Assembly (NCBI GenBank): GCA_902635985.1
Contig: CACPPZ010000003.1
Coordinates: 1-64,000, forward strand
From: Paracoccaceae bacterium
GTDB lineage: Bacteria; Pseudomonadota; Alphaproteobacteria; Rhodobacterales; Rhodobacteraceae
DNA: 64,000 nucleotides
Reading direction: 5' to 3'
Shown piece after piece: positions 52,067 through 60,833 of the stretch (the first letter of the stretch is position 1; each line of letters starts with the position of its first letter). Below the pieces are notes generated by a model. It searched no databases and had not been told where the DNA came from. It saw nothing but the letters and a program-made list of their open reading frames with translations. Made by a program: the position numbers and the translations under genes.

Positions 52067-53428
52067 ATGACCGGAAATTTAACATTTAAAGATCTGGAGT
52101 TGGCCGTTGATGACGGCAGTATTGATACTGTGCTTGTGTGTTTGGTGGATATGCAAGGAAGGCTGATGGGTAAAAGATTCCACGCGAAACACTTCATTTC
52201 TGATGGATATAAAGAGACCCATTGTTGCGATTATTTGTTAGCTACGGATATAGAGATGGGCACACCAGATGGGTATGCATCTACGAGTTGGGAAGATGGT
52301 TATGGCGACTATACGATGAAGCCAGACCTTAGTACCCTACGTAGTACCCCATGGTTGGATGGGACCGCTATGGTCATCTGTGATGTCCTTGATCATCACA
52401 CACATGAGGAAGTAAGTCATTCACCCCGAGCTATTCTAAAGAAGCAGATTAAGCGTCTTGAAAAAATCGGCCTTGATCCCATGATGGCTACAGAATTAGA
52501 ATTTTTTCTTTTTGAGAAAAGTTTCAAAGAGATACAGGAAGATGGTTTTCGAGAGCTAAAGCCCATTAGCGCTTACAATGAGGACTATCATATCCTTCAA
52601 ACTACAAAAGAAGAACATATCATGCGCCCTGTTCGCAACTGTTTATGGGATGCTGGTATACCGGTCGAAAATTCGAAGGGTGAGGCAGAAACGGGTCAGG
52701 AAGAGCTGAATATAAAATATGCGAATGCACTTAATACCGCTGAGTATCATACAATTGCCAAACACGCTGTAAAGGAAATTGCGTGGAGTAAGGGGCATGC
52801 TGTTACTTTCCTACCAAAGTGGCATCACGACAAGGTGGGTTCTTCGTCACACGTTCACCAGTCAATGTGGAAAAACGGTAAAAATGCATTCTATGACCCT
52901 AATGATAAATTGGGAATGAGCCTGTTGATGAAACAGTATATGGCAGGACTTTTGAACTACACATCAGATATTACATTTTTCCTTGCTCCTTATGTTAATA
53001 GCTACAAACGTTTTGCCAAAGGAACATTTGCTCCTACTCGTATTATCTGGTCGGTAGATAATCGCACGGCTGGTTTTCGCTTGTGTGGCGCAGGAACTAA
53101 GAGTGTCAGAATAGAATGTAGAATAGGTGGTTCGGATATGAATCCCTACTTAGCGATTGCCGCCCAAATTGCTGCTGGATTGGCAGGAATAGAAAATAAG
53201 CTAGAGCTAGATGAGCCTGCTAAAGGCGATGTTTACCAGGGGGACACAAAAATGATCCCTGAAAATTTGCGTGACGCAAAGTTCGCTCTGGCTCAATCTG
53301 AAATGCTAAAATCTGCTTTTGGAGAGGACGTCGTAAAACATTATTGTAGAGCTGCTGAAGTTGAGTTGGAAGAATTTGATAGGGTTGTGACGGATTGGGA
53401 AATAGCAAGAGGCTTTGAAAGAGCGTGA
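52067..53428 (+). CDS. glutamine synthetase-family gamma-glutamyl-amine ligase
   Basis: 453 residues. Glutamine synthetase metal and glutamate motifs are present: ATELEFFLF, GEAETGQEELNIKY, GSSSHVHQSMW, and FAKGTFAPTRIIWSVDNRTAGFR. N-terminal and loop pattern agree with the GS-like group (PuuA, IpuC, GlnA4, GMAS) rather than housekeeping GlnA. It would join glutamate to an amine by ATP. The next two genes, an aldehyde and an alcohol dehydrogenase, suggest that the amine bears a hydroxyl, e.g. ethanolamine or another amino alcohol. It is probably co-transcribed with them. Confidence 0.85.
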   Translation: MTGNLTFKDLELAVDDGSIDTVLVCLVDMQGRLMGKRFHAKHFISDGYKETHCCDYLLATDIEMGTPDGYASTSWEDGYGDYTMKPDLSTLRSTPWLDGTAMVICDVLDHHTHEEVSHSPRAILKKQIKRLEKIGLDPMMATELEFFLFEKSFKEIQEDGFRELKPISAYNEDYHILQTTKEEHIMRPVRNCLWDAGIPVENSKGEAETGQEELNIKYANALNTAEYHTIAKHAVKEIAWSKGHAVTFLPKWHHDKVGSSSHVHQSMWKNGKNAFYDPNDKLGMSLLMKQYMAGLLNYTSDITFFLAPYVNSYKRFAKGTFAPTRIIWSVDNRTAGFRLCGAGTKSVRIECRIGGSDMNPYLAIAAQIAAGLAGIENKLELDEPAKGDVYQGDTKMIPENLRDAKFALAQSEMLKSAFGEDVVKHYCRAAEVELEEFDRVVTDWEIARGFERA

Positions 53429-53432
53429 TATT

Positions 53433-54812
53433 ATGACTGAAATAAAATGCATTTCACCGATTGATGGTGAAATATTTGCGAAAAGAAATACTCTTTCGCT
53501 AAAAGATGCAAAGGATGAAGTTCAGCGCTTGCGAGCGGCACAAACAGATTGGTCGGCTAGAACATTAACTGAACGTATATCGTTGGTTATGGAAGGTGTA
53601 GACGCTGTAGGCAAAATGAACGATCAAATAGTACCAGAGCTAGCCCAAATGATGGGGAGGCCAATTAGGTATGGTGGTGAATTTGGAGGGTTTAAAGAGC
53701 GCGCCCAATATATGAGTGAGATAGCTAAACAAGCGTTGCAAGATATTGAGATTAGCAATGATTCTAGTTTTAAGCGTTATATAAAACGAATACCTCATGG
53801 ATTAGTTTTCGTCGTTGCACCGTGGAATTATCCTTATATGACGGCAATCAATACAATTGCTCCTGCTCTAATTGCAGGAAATGTCGTAGCATTAAAACAT
53901 GCAACCCAAACCCTCCTAGTAGGTGAGCGCCTCGTTGACGCTTTCATTTCTGTGGGTATCCCGAAAGATGTATTTATTAATATGTACTTAGACCACGGCA
54001 CCACTTCTCGTCTTATTGAAGAGAATTCATTTGATTTTGTTAATTTTACTGGTTCCTTGCGAGGGGGCATCGAGATGGAGAGAGCAGCAGCTGGAACTTT
54101 TACGCCTGTTGGAACAGAACTTGGGGGTAAAGATCCTGGGTATGTTATGGAAGATGCGGATTTAGATGCAGCAGTGGAAACATTAATAGACGGCGCAATG
54201 TTTAATTCTGGACAATGTTGCTGTGGAATAGAGCGAATTTATGTAGTTGAGAGTCTTTACGAAAAATTCTTACAGAAAGCTATAAATATTGTCGAAAATT
54301 ATAAGCTTGGTAATCCGTTGGAACCTGAAACTACTATTGGGCCTATGGCAAATAAACGATTTTCTGATGAAGTAAGATTACAAATTAATGAAGCTGTAGA
54401 GTCAGGTGCGACGGCTCATATCGAAGTTTTCAAAAATGATGACGCTGGCACCTATGTGACACCACAAATTTTAACAGGTGTTGATCATAATATGCGAATT
54501 ATGAAAGATGAAACTTTTGGTCCAGTTGTCTGTATTATGCCTGTGTCCAGTGATGAGGAGGCTATTTCTTTAATGAACGATAGTGAATTTGGTTTAACTG
54601 CGAGCTTGTGGACAAAGGACGTTGGCCGAGCAGAAAAAATTGCAGATCAAATTGAAACAGGGACAGTATTTCTAAATCGTGCTGATTACCTTGATCCAGC
54701 GCTGTGTTGGACTGGTTGTAAAAATACGGGTAGCGGTGGTGGTCTGTCGATCATTGGTTATCACAATCTTACAAGGCCTAAATCTTACCATCTAAAGAAA
54801 GTAACGCAATGA
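53433..54812 (+). CDS. aldehyde dehydrogenase
   Basis: 459-residue NAD(P)-dependent aldehyde dehydrogenase. Catalytic Glu in TELGGKDPGYV and catalytic Cys in FNSGQCCCGIERIYV. I choose ATG 53433 (MTEIKCISPIDG) over an upstream TTG at 53415; it lies four bases after the ligase stop. The Fe-type alcohol dehydrogenase starts inside its stop (ATGA). In the proposed route it oxidises a gamma-glutamyl-amino aldehyde to the acid. Confidence 0.9.
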   Translation: MTEIKCISPIDGEIFAKRNTLSLKDAKDEVQRLRAAQTDWSARTLTERISLVMEGVDAVGKMNDQIVPELAQMMGRPIRYGGEFGGFKERAQYMSEIAKQALQDIEISNDSSFKRYIKRIPHGLVFVVAPWNYPYMTAINTIAPALIAGNVVALKHATQTLLVGERLVDAFISVGIPKDVFINMYLDHGTTSRLIEENSFDFVNFTGSLRGGIEMERAAAGTFTPVGTELGGKDPGYVMEDADLDAAVETLIDGAMFNSGQCCCGIERIYVVESLYEKFLQKAINIVENYKLGNPLEPETTIGPMANKRFSDEVRLQINEAVESGATAHIEVFKNDDAGTYVTPQILTGVDHNMRIMKDETFGPVVCIMPVSSDEEAISLMNDSEFGLTASLWTKDVGRAEKIADQIETGTVFLNRADYLDPALCWTGCKNTGSGGGLSIIGYHNLTRPKSYHLKKVTQ

Positions 54813-55954
54813 CACTAATTGGAAATTGGTCATATCCTACACAAATAAAATTTGGCGCTGGGCGCATAAGGGAAATTTCTGATGCTTGTAATCAAGCAAA
54901 TATTAAAAAACCACTTTTGATTACTGATAAAGGTTTGAGTAATCTTCCAATAACATCCAGAACTTTGCAGTTAATGAAAGAAGCTGGTCTGGGCGAAGCT
55001 ATTTTTTCGAATGTTGACCCAAACCCTAATGAGAAAAATTTAGATGCTGGTATAGCTGCATTTACAGAAGGAAATCATGATGGTGTAATAGCCTTTGGAG
55101 GAGGTTCAGGCTTAGATTTAGGGAAATTAGTTGCTTTTATGGTTGGTCAAGATCGCTCGGTTTGGGATTTTGAAGATGTTTCTGATTGGTGGACGCGTGC
55201 AAAGCCAGATGCCATTTTCCCTATTGTTGCAGTTCCAACTACTGCGGGAACTGGATCTGAAGTTGGAAGAGCTAGCGTTCTGACTAATTCTGCTACTGCC
55301 GAGAAGAAAATTATTTTCCATCCGCAAATTCTGCCAAAAGTTGTAATTTGCGATCCTGAGCTAACCGTTGAAATGCCAAAATCAATAACTGCTGGTACCG
55401 GTTTGGATGCATTCGCACACTGTGTAGAGGCATTTTCGAGCCCACATTACCATCCAATGAGCCAAGGTATCGCAGTGGAGGGAATGCGACTTGTCATCGA
55501 AAATCTTGAAAAAGTTTACTTGGACGGAAGCGATGTTGAGGCTAGGGCAAATATGATGTCAGCGGCATTAATGGGTGCAACAGCTTTTCAAAAAGGACTT
55601 GGTGCCATTCATGCGCTCAGTCATCCAATTGGCGCTATGCATCATACACATCACGGAACGACTAATGCCGTTTGCATGCCAGCAGTGCTTAGATTGAATG
55701 AATTAAAAATTCAGCAGCGTTTTGACTCAGTTTCAGGTTACCTGGGTATTAAAAATGGTTTTTCAGGTTTTAAGACTTTTGTCGATCAGTTTAATGCGTC
55801 ACTTGATATTCCTTCAAAGCTAGGTGATTTAGGCGTTGAGAGCCCAGATTTAGAAAAGCTTGTAAAAGGTGCTTTAAGTGACCCAAGTTGTGGCGGCAAT
55901 CCTGTAGAATTAAACGAGACGAATGTACGGGCATTGTTTGAAGAAGTGCTGTAG
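54809..55954 (+). CDS. iron-containing alcohol dehydrogenase
   Basis: 381 residues of the group III Fe-ADH family. The nucleotide segment is GGGSGLDLGK. The metal-binding residues lie in GTGLDAFAHCVEAF and HALSHPIGAMHHTHHG. ATGA overlap with the aldehyde dehydrogenase gene. It would oxidise the hydroxyl of the gamma-glutamylated amino alcohol, comparable to IpuI in isopropylamine degradation. Last gene of the operon; a 12-bp imperfect hairpin at 56053-56091 lies 100 bases beyond. Confidence 0.9.
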   Translation: MTLIGNWSYPTQIKFGAGRIREISDACNQANIKKPLLITDKGLSNLPITSRTLQLMKEAGLGEAIFSNVDPNPNEKNLDAGIAAFTEGNHDGVIAFGGGSGLDLGKLVAFMVGQDRSVWDFEDVSDWWTRAKPDAIFPIVAVPTTAGTGSEVGRASVLTNSATAEKKIIFHPQILPKVVICDPELTVEMPKSITAGTGLDAFAHCVEAFSSPHYHPMSQGIAVEGMRLVIENLEKVYLDGSDVEARANMMSAALMGATAFQKGLGAIHALSHPIGAMHHTHHGTTNAVCMPAVLRLNELKIQQRFDSVSGYLGIKNGFSGFKTFVDQFNASLDIPSKLGDLGVESPDLEKLVKGALSDPSCGGNPVELNETNVRALFEEVL

Positions 55955-56052
55955 TACAGAAATTGTAAAAAGTTTTTGACTTTCCGCCGAAAGAGCTACC
56001 TTTAGTAAGAGCCACTTCAAGGGAAGCGACCAGCTTGGGATGAAGTGCAGAT

Positions 56053-56091
56053 CTTTGGGTGGGGAGTGGAAAATGTTGGTCCTACCCAAAG
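56053..56091. other. long imperfect hairpin between convergent genes
   Basis: 56053-56064 pairs with 56080-56091 (8 perfect pairs, then G-U and G-C pairs). No T-run on either side. It lies between the converging alcohol dehydrogenase and MerR-type genes, and may be a 3' end for either, or the stem of a small RNA. Confidence 0.35.
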
Positions 56092-56100
56092 AAACAAGGT

Positions 56101-56499
56101 TTAGTTTAAATCGCTATTAGACAGTTCGTCAATTATGGGGCACTCGGGTCGTTCGTTCCCTTTGCAGCAACTAACTAGGTGTGAAAGTTGTGTACGTAAG
56201 TTTTCTAGTTCATTTAATTTAAAATCGATTTCTGCAATTTTAATAAGAGTAAGATTTCGCACTTCTTTGCTACTACGATTTTGATTTTCATATAATGAGA
56301 GAAGTTCTTTGCACTCTTTGATGCTAAAATTAAAACGTCGCGCTTTTCCGATGAATTGTAATTTAGCCAATTCAGCGTCAGTGTATTGGCGGTAATTAGT
56401 AGCTTTATTTTTCATAGGCTTAATTAAATTTATTTCATCGTAATATCTAACTGTTTTTACGGTGAGCCCAGATTTTTTAGCAGCCTCTCCAATATTCAT
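56101..56499 (-). CDS. CueR/HmrR-like MerR-family copper regulator
   Basis: 132 residues. The N-terminal helix-turn-helix begins MNIGEAAKKSGLTVKTVRYYDE. The C-terminal metal loop has Cys112 and Cys120 in CCKGNERPEC, spaced as in E. coli CueR, and a further Cys at 111. These features mark a Cu(I)-responsive activator. It diverges from the DUF4396 gene and the intergenic region carries a CueR-like operator, so it most likely controls that gene. The ATG at 56499 is 60 bases from its neighbour's start. Confidence 0.85.
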   Translation of the reverse strand: MNIGEAAKKSGLTVKTVRYYDEINLIKPMKNKATNYRQYTDAELAKLQFIGKARRFNFSIKECKELLSLYENQNRSSKEVRNLTLIKIAEIDFKLNELENLRTQLSHLVSCCKGNERPECPIIDELSNSDLN

Positions 56500-56508
56500 A
56501 TTTTGCCC

Positions 56509-56539
56509 TTTACTTTACCCTTACTGGAAGGTTTATCAC
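56509..56539 (+). promoter_or_regulatory. CueR/HmrR-type promoter-operator driving the DUF4396 gene
   Basis: The 21-base element at 56512-56532 (ACTTT ... TACTGGAAGGT) differs at three positions from the E. coli copA CueR box as I remember it. It sits between TTTACT at 56509-56514 (-35) and TATCAC at 56534-56539 (-10) with the 19-base spacer diagnostic of MerR-activated promoters. It reads towards the DUF4396 gene at 56559. Confidence 0.6.
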
Positions 56540-56558
56540 ATAATCTAAGGAGCGTAAA

Positions 56559-57005
56559 TTGGTTGAAATCAGCAATATAACTGGAATAAATTGGCGTTGT
56601 AAGCATACATGGCGACGATCATCCTATAATACGATGTGGTGCTTGATTGGCTGCTCCATAGGTGATTTTGGGACAATTGCATTTTTTCAATTTTCGGGAA
56701 TTGAATGGCCAGTGATGGCGATTATGACCCTCGCGATAATAAATGGCTTGATTACCTCAATAATATTAGAGACGGTCATTTTATGGAGGCAAATGGAACT
56801 AAGTAATGCCTTCAAAACTGCAATTGGTATGTCACTAATTTCAATGATAGCGATGGAAGCTGCCATGAATATAACAGACGTAATCTTAACCGGTGGTGCT
56901 ACTCTTACTTGGTGGGTAATACCCTTTATGCTTGCAGCAGGATTTTTAACGCCTCTCCCATATAATTATTGGAGATTAAAAGTGTTAGGTAAGGCGTGCC
57001 ACTAA
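56559..57005 (+). CDS. DUF4396 membrane protein, probably copper-induced
   Basis: 148 residues with about four helices. The N-terminal part reads HTWRRSSYNTMWCLIGCSIGDFG, the signature of DUF4396. A conserved Met/His-rich or Cys-containing stretch (MWCLIGC, and the later AMEAAMN) could bind metal. TTG start with AAGGAG at 56547-56552, six bases upstream. Its promoter looks CueR-dependent, which supports a role in copper handling. The biochemical activity of the family is not known to me. Confidence 0.8.
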   Translation: MVEISNITGINWRCKHTWRRSSYNTMWCLIGCSIGDFGTIAFFQFSGIEWPVMAIMTLAIINGLITSIILETVILWRQMELSNAFKTAIGMSLISMIAMEAAMNITDVILTGGATLTWWVIPFMLAAGFLTPLPYNYWRLKVLGKACH

Positions 57006-57106
57006 CTTTTGTTTGAGCATGTTTAAAATTAAATTTCCTATTACACGGCTTGTGTCGACGAACCACAAGTTGTAAGCAATGCGCGAAGTTTAAAATGGAG
57101 AGCTGA

Positions 57107-58090
57107 ATGTCGAAACTAGTTACCATTTTTGGTGGATCTGGTTTTGTTGGTCGTTATGTAGCACAACGAATGGCTAAGCAAGGTTGGCGTGTAAGAGTTG
57201 CAGTTAGGCGTCCCAACGAGGCGCTGTTTGTTAGGCAATACGGTGCTGTTGGCCAAGTTGAGCCTGTACTTTGTAATATCAGAGATGATGCCTCTGTTAT
57301 AAAAGTAATTATTGGTGCTAATGCAGTTGTGAACTGCGTTGGAATATTATCGGAAATTGGTAAAAATACGTTTAAAGATGTTCAAGCATTAGGTGCAGAG
57401 CGTGTCGCCAAAATTTCATCAGAGAACGGGGTGGCAAACTTTGTTCAGATATCAGCAATTGGATCCAATGAAGCTTCGTCAAGTAATTATGCAAGAACAA
57501 AAGCATTGGGAGAAGCTTCGGTACTGAAGTATTTTCCGGATGCAACAATTCTAAGACCTTCAATTATATTTGGACCAGAAGATCAATTTTTTAACCGATT
57601 TGCACAAATGGCAACTTTATCCCCATTTTTACCTTTAGTGGGGGCTCATACTAAGTTCCAACCAGTTTATGTTGGGGATGTAGCGTTTGCAGCTGAAAAG
57701 GCACTTTCAGATCGTTCTGTTTCTGGGATTTATGAATTAGGTGGACCAAAAATTGAGACTTTTTCTGAATTAATGAAGCGCATGCTAGGCGTCATCCAAA
57801 GAAGGCGCTTAATGTTGAAGGTGCCATTTTTTGTGGCAGGTGTTATGGGGAAATCTCTAGACTTACTTAAAGCTATCACTTTTGGTCTATTCCCAAATAA
57901 CATATTAACGCAAGATCAGGTAAAAAATCTCCAAAGGGATAATATTGTATCAACAGACGCAAACGACTTATCAGATTTAGAAATTCGGCCGACTGCTATG
58001 GAAACTGTCTTGCCCGAGTATCTTTGGAGATATCGTGTCTCTGGCCAGTATGCGTCGATAAAAGATTCAGCGAAAGGGCTGAAAAATTAA
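57107..58090 (+). CDS. complex I NDUFA9-family NAD(P)-binding protein
   Basis: 327-residue atypical SDR with FGGSGFVGRYVAQRM at the N-terminus and YARTKALGEA in the middle. The C-terminus follows the NDUFA9 pattern found in alphaproteobacteria, where it associates with respiratory complex I and is often encoded near unrelated housekeeping genes. A GGAGAG precedes the ATG. The Asd gene follows after 36 bases. Confidence 0.8.
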   Translation: MSKLVTIFGGSGFVGRYVAQRMAKQGWRVRVAVRRPNEALFVRQYGAVGQVEPVLCNIRDDASVIKVIIGANAVVNCVGILSEIGKNTFKDVQALGAERVAKISSENGVANFVQISAIGSNEASSSNYARTKALGEASVLKYFPDATILRPSIIFGPEDQFFNRFAQMATLSPFLPLVGAHTKFQPVYVGDVAFAAEKALSDRSVSGIYELGGPKIETFSELMKRMLGVIQRRRLMLKVPFFVAGVMGKSLDLLKAITFGLFPNNILTQDQVKNLQRDNIVSTDANDLSDLEIRPTAMETVLPEYLWRYRVSGQYASIKDSAKGLKN

Positions 58091-58126
58091 TTTTTAAATT
58101 TTTAGTTAAGCTTAGGGAAATTTGGT

Positions 58127-59152
58127 ATGGGTTACAGAGTTGTCGTCGTTGGTGCCACTGGTAACGTTGGGCGCGAGATGTTGAGCATCCTTTATGAACG
58201 CCAATTTCAAGTGGATGAAATCGCCGTTTTGGCGAGCCGCAGGTCATTGGGCACTGAAGTAAGCTTTGGCGATAATACTCTAGTCACAAAAGATTTAGAA
58301 ACTTTCGATTTCTCAGGTTGGGACCTTGCTTTATTTGCAATTGGGTCAGACGGAACCAAAAAGCATGCCCCAAGGGCTGCATCAGCTGGCTGCGTTGTTA
58401 TTGATAACAGTTCGCTGTATCGATATGACCCTGATGTTCCGCTTATTGTTCCAGAGGTGAACAGTCATGCCATTCATGACTATGCCAAGAAAAATATAAT
58501 AGCTAACCCTAATTGCTCCACTGCGCAGATGGTTGTGGCTCTAAAACCTTTGCATGATAGAGCGGGAATAAAAAGAGTTGTAGTAAGTACGTATCAATCG
58601 GTTTCTGGTGCGGGGAAAAGTGGAATGGATGAGCTCTGGGAGCAAACGAAAGCGATATATAATCCCGTCAAAGATGTCTCCCCGGAAGCGTTCACTAAAC
58701 AAATCGCATTTAACGTAATTCCTCATATTGATAGTTTCATGGAAGACGGTACCACCAGAGAAGAGTGGAAAATGGTTGCGGAAACCAAAAAAATTATCGA
58801 TCCAAAAATAAAAGTGTCTGCGACATGTGTGCGAGTGCCGGTGTTCGTTGGCCATAGTGAGGCAGTAAATTTAGAGTTTGAAGAGTTTCTGGACGAGGAC
58901 GAGGCTAGAAATATACTCCGTGAAGCACCGGGTATCATGGTCGTAGATAAACGTGAAAATGGTGGATACACCACACCTGTTGAATGTGTAGGGGACTTTG
59001 CCACATTTATTAGTAGAATACGTCAGGATAGTACAATTGAGAATGGGCTCAATTTATGGTGTGTATCTGATAATCTAAGAAAGGGCGCCGCCCTCAACGC
59101 GGTTCAAATTGCAGAAGTCTTGGCTCAGCGCTGTCTTAAAAAAGGTGATTGA
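58127..59152 (+). CDS. asd: aspartate-semialdehyde dehydrogenase
   Basis: 341 residues. GATGNVGREM is the NADP motif, the catalytic Cys is in NPNCSTAQM, and the active-site His segment is around RVPVFVGHSEAV. It makes aspartate semialdehyde for lysine, threonine and methionine synthesis. The length is typical. GGTATG with a weak Shine-Dalgarno precedes it. Downstream, 174 bases without a gene separate it from the aminopeptidase; a GGCCCA ... TGGGCC inverted repeat there is the only structure I see. Confidence 0.9.
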   Translation: MGYRVVVVGATGNVGREMLSILYERQFQVDEIAVLASRRSLGTEVSFGDNTLVTKDLETFDFSGWDLALFAIGSDGTKKHAPRAASAGCVVIDNSSLYRYDPDVPLIVPEVNSHAIHDYAKKNIIANPNCSTAQMVVALKPLHDRAGIKRVVVSTYQSVSGAGKSGMDELWEQTKAIYNPVKDVSPEAFTKQIAFNVIPHIDSFMEDGTTREEWKMVAETKKIIDPKIKVSATCVRVPVFVGHSEAVNLEFEEFLDEDEARNILREAPGIMVVDKRENGGYTTPVECVGDFATFISRIRQDSTIENGLNLWCVSDNLRKGAALNAVQIAEVLAQRCLKKGD

Positions 59153-59326
59153 TTGAAATCTGGCCCATTTTTGAACAGACGTGTGCTCATAAATTTAAGC
59201 AGATTTCTACAGCTTCCGTTTGCATTAATTAATTGGCAATAAGCCAAACAAGTCTGGGCCTATTTTTCTTGTTACAATAATGTTAAGTCGGACCTTTATG
59301 TTAAATAGATTGATACGGGGTGGAAT

Positions 59327-60712
59327 ATGAAGTTTGGGTTTGCTGAGAATTCCGATAATGCAATAGATACATATATTTGCACCCCAGAGATTTTTGAAGA
59401 CTTAATGGTTGAGCTGGGGGATGAGGTAAAAGATTGGTGTAAGCTCCATTTCTTCTCGGGTAAATTGGCGCAAGCATTAATTTGCCCGTTAAAAAATAAG
59501 AAGCCAGTTGCGCTTCTTGGTTGTGGCTCTAGTGATAATAGAAATTCAGGAAGGTTTTTTCTTGCAGCCGCCGCTAAAAAGCTTCCCGAAGGGTGTTATA
59601 AGATAGTAAGTGATATTCCTCTAGAGAACCCCAAACTTGAGGTTTTAGGCTGGCTTATGTCTCAGTATAATTTTACAAATTATAAGAGCAGTTCAGAGGT
59701 TGGTGGCGTAAAACTTTTAAGGCCAATTGATGTAGATACCACCTGGATAGAGGCGGTTTTAGCTGGTGAGGTTTTGGCACGTGACCTAATAAACACCCCT
59801 GCTAACCATTTGGGACCGTTAGAACTTGAAAAATCAGCTAGAGAATTGGCTGATGAATTCAACGCTAAAGTTGAAGTCGTCTCCGGTGATGACTTGATTG
59901 AAAAGAATTTTCCAATGATACATGCTGTAGGCGCTGCATCAGAAAACACACCAAAACTTATAGATTTAAAAATTGGCATTAGTGGTCCTAAACTTACTTT
60001 GGTGGGTAAAGGAGTATGCTTTGATACGGGTGGCCTGAATATTAAGCCAGGAAATTCTATGGGCCTTATGAAAAAGGATATGGGTGGTGCTGCAAATGTA
60101 TTGGCATTAGCAAGAGCAATTATGGGCCTAGATATAAATCTTCAGCTTCGTGTCTTAATTCCGGCAGTTGAAAATTCTATCGCAGGAACCGCGTTTCGGC
60201 CTGGTGACATACTAAACTCCAGGAAAGGAGTGAGTGTCGAAATTAACAATACAGATGCAGAGGGCAGACTAATTTTGGCAGATGCGCTGAGTTATGCATC
60301 AGAGGATGACCCTCATCTAATAATATCAATGGCAACTTTAACTGGTGCTGCCAGAATTGCATTGGGTGCTGATCTTGCACCTTTCTACGCAGGCCTCGAT
60401 AGTGACGCTACTGCGATATCTGAAGCTTCGATAGCGGCGATGGACCCCGTGTGGCGAATGCCTTTTTGGGATCCGTACGATAAGCTCATTGAACCTCAAA
60501 TTGCCGATCTTGATAATGCTCCAGCTGGAGGATTTGCCGGATCAATTACCGCGGCACTTTTTTTGAGGAGATTTGTAAAGAATCCGGAAAAATATATTCA
60601 CTTTGATATATATTCTTGGCAACAGAATTCGAGTGTATTAGGTCCCAAAGGTGGGCTCACCCAAGGTCCTCGTGCTATTTTATTGGCGCTTGACAAGTTG
60701 CTTTCAATGTAA
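59327..60712 (+). CDS. M17 leucyl aminopeptidase family protein
   Basis: 461 residues with the dizinc motif NNTDAEGRLILADAL, preceded by KGVCFDTGGLNIKPGN and KDMGGAANVLALA, all characteristic of M17 cytosol aminopeptidases. Cytoplasmic. It is encoded alone with a promoter region of about 170 bases. It trims N-terminal residues from peptides. Confidence 0.9.
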   Translation: MKFGFAENSDNAIDTYICTPEIFEDLMVELGDEVKDWCKLHFFSGKLAQALICPLKNKKPVALLGCGSSDNRNSGRFFLAAAAKKLPEGCYKIVSDIPLENPKLEVLGWLMSQYNFTNYKSSSEVGGVKLLRPIDVDTTWIEAVLAGEVLARDLINTPANHLGPLELEKSARELADEFNAKVEVVSGDDLIEKNFPMIHAVGAASENTPKLIDLKIGISGPKLTLVGKGVCFDTGGLNIKPGNSMGLMKKDMGGAANVLALARAIMGLDINLQLRVLIPAVENSIAGTAFRPGDILNSRKGVSVEINNTDAEGRLILADALSYASEDDPHLIISMATLTGAARIALGADLAPFYAGLDSDATAISEASIAAMDPVWRMPFWDPYDKLIEPQIADLDNAPAGGFAGSITAALFLRRFVKNPEKYIHFDIYSWQQNSSVLGPKGGLTQGPRAILLALDKLLSM

Positions 60713-60833
60713 ATTTTTAATCACTTTTTTCTAAATATAAATTGATTTGGCGTACCGTTTTATATTTTAGTAATATTACAGAAAAATATAGTGTGTAACT
60801 AAGTGACGTAGAAGTCAGATAAAGGAATATTCA

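Noticed and set aside
59153..59326. GGCCCA ... TGGGCC inverted repeat before the aminopeptidase
   Set aside because: Six bases at about 85 bases distance is expected by chance; no further pairing is evident.
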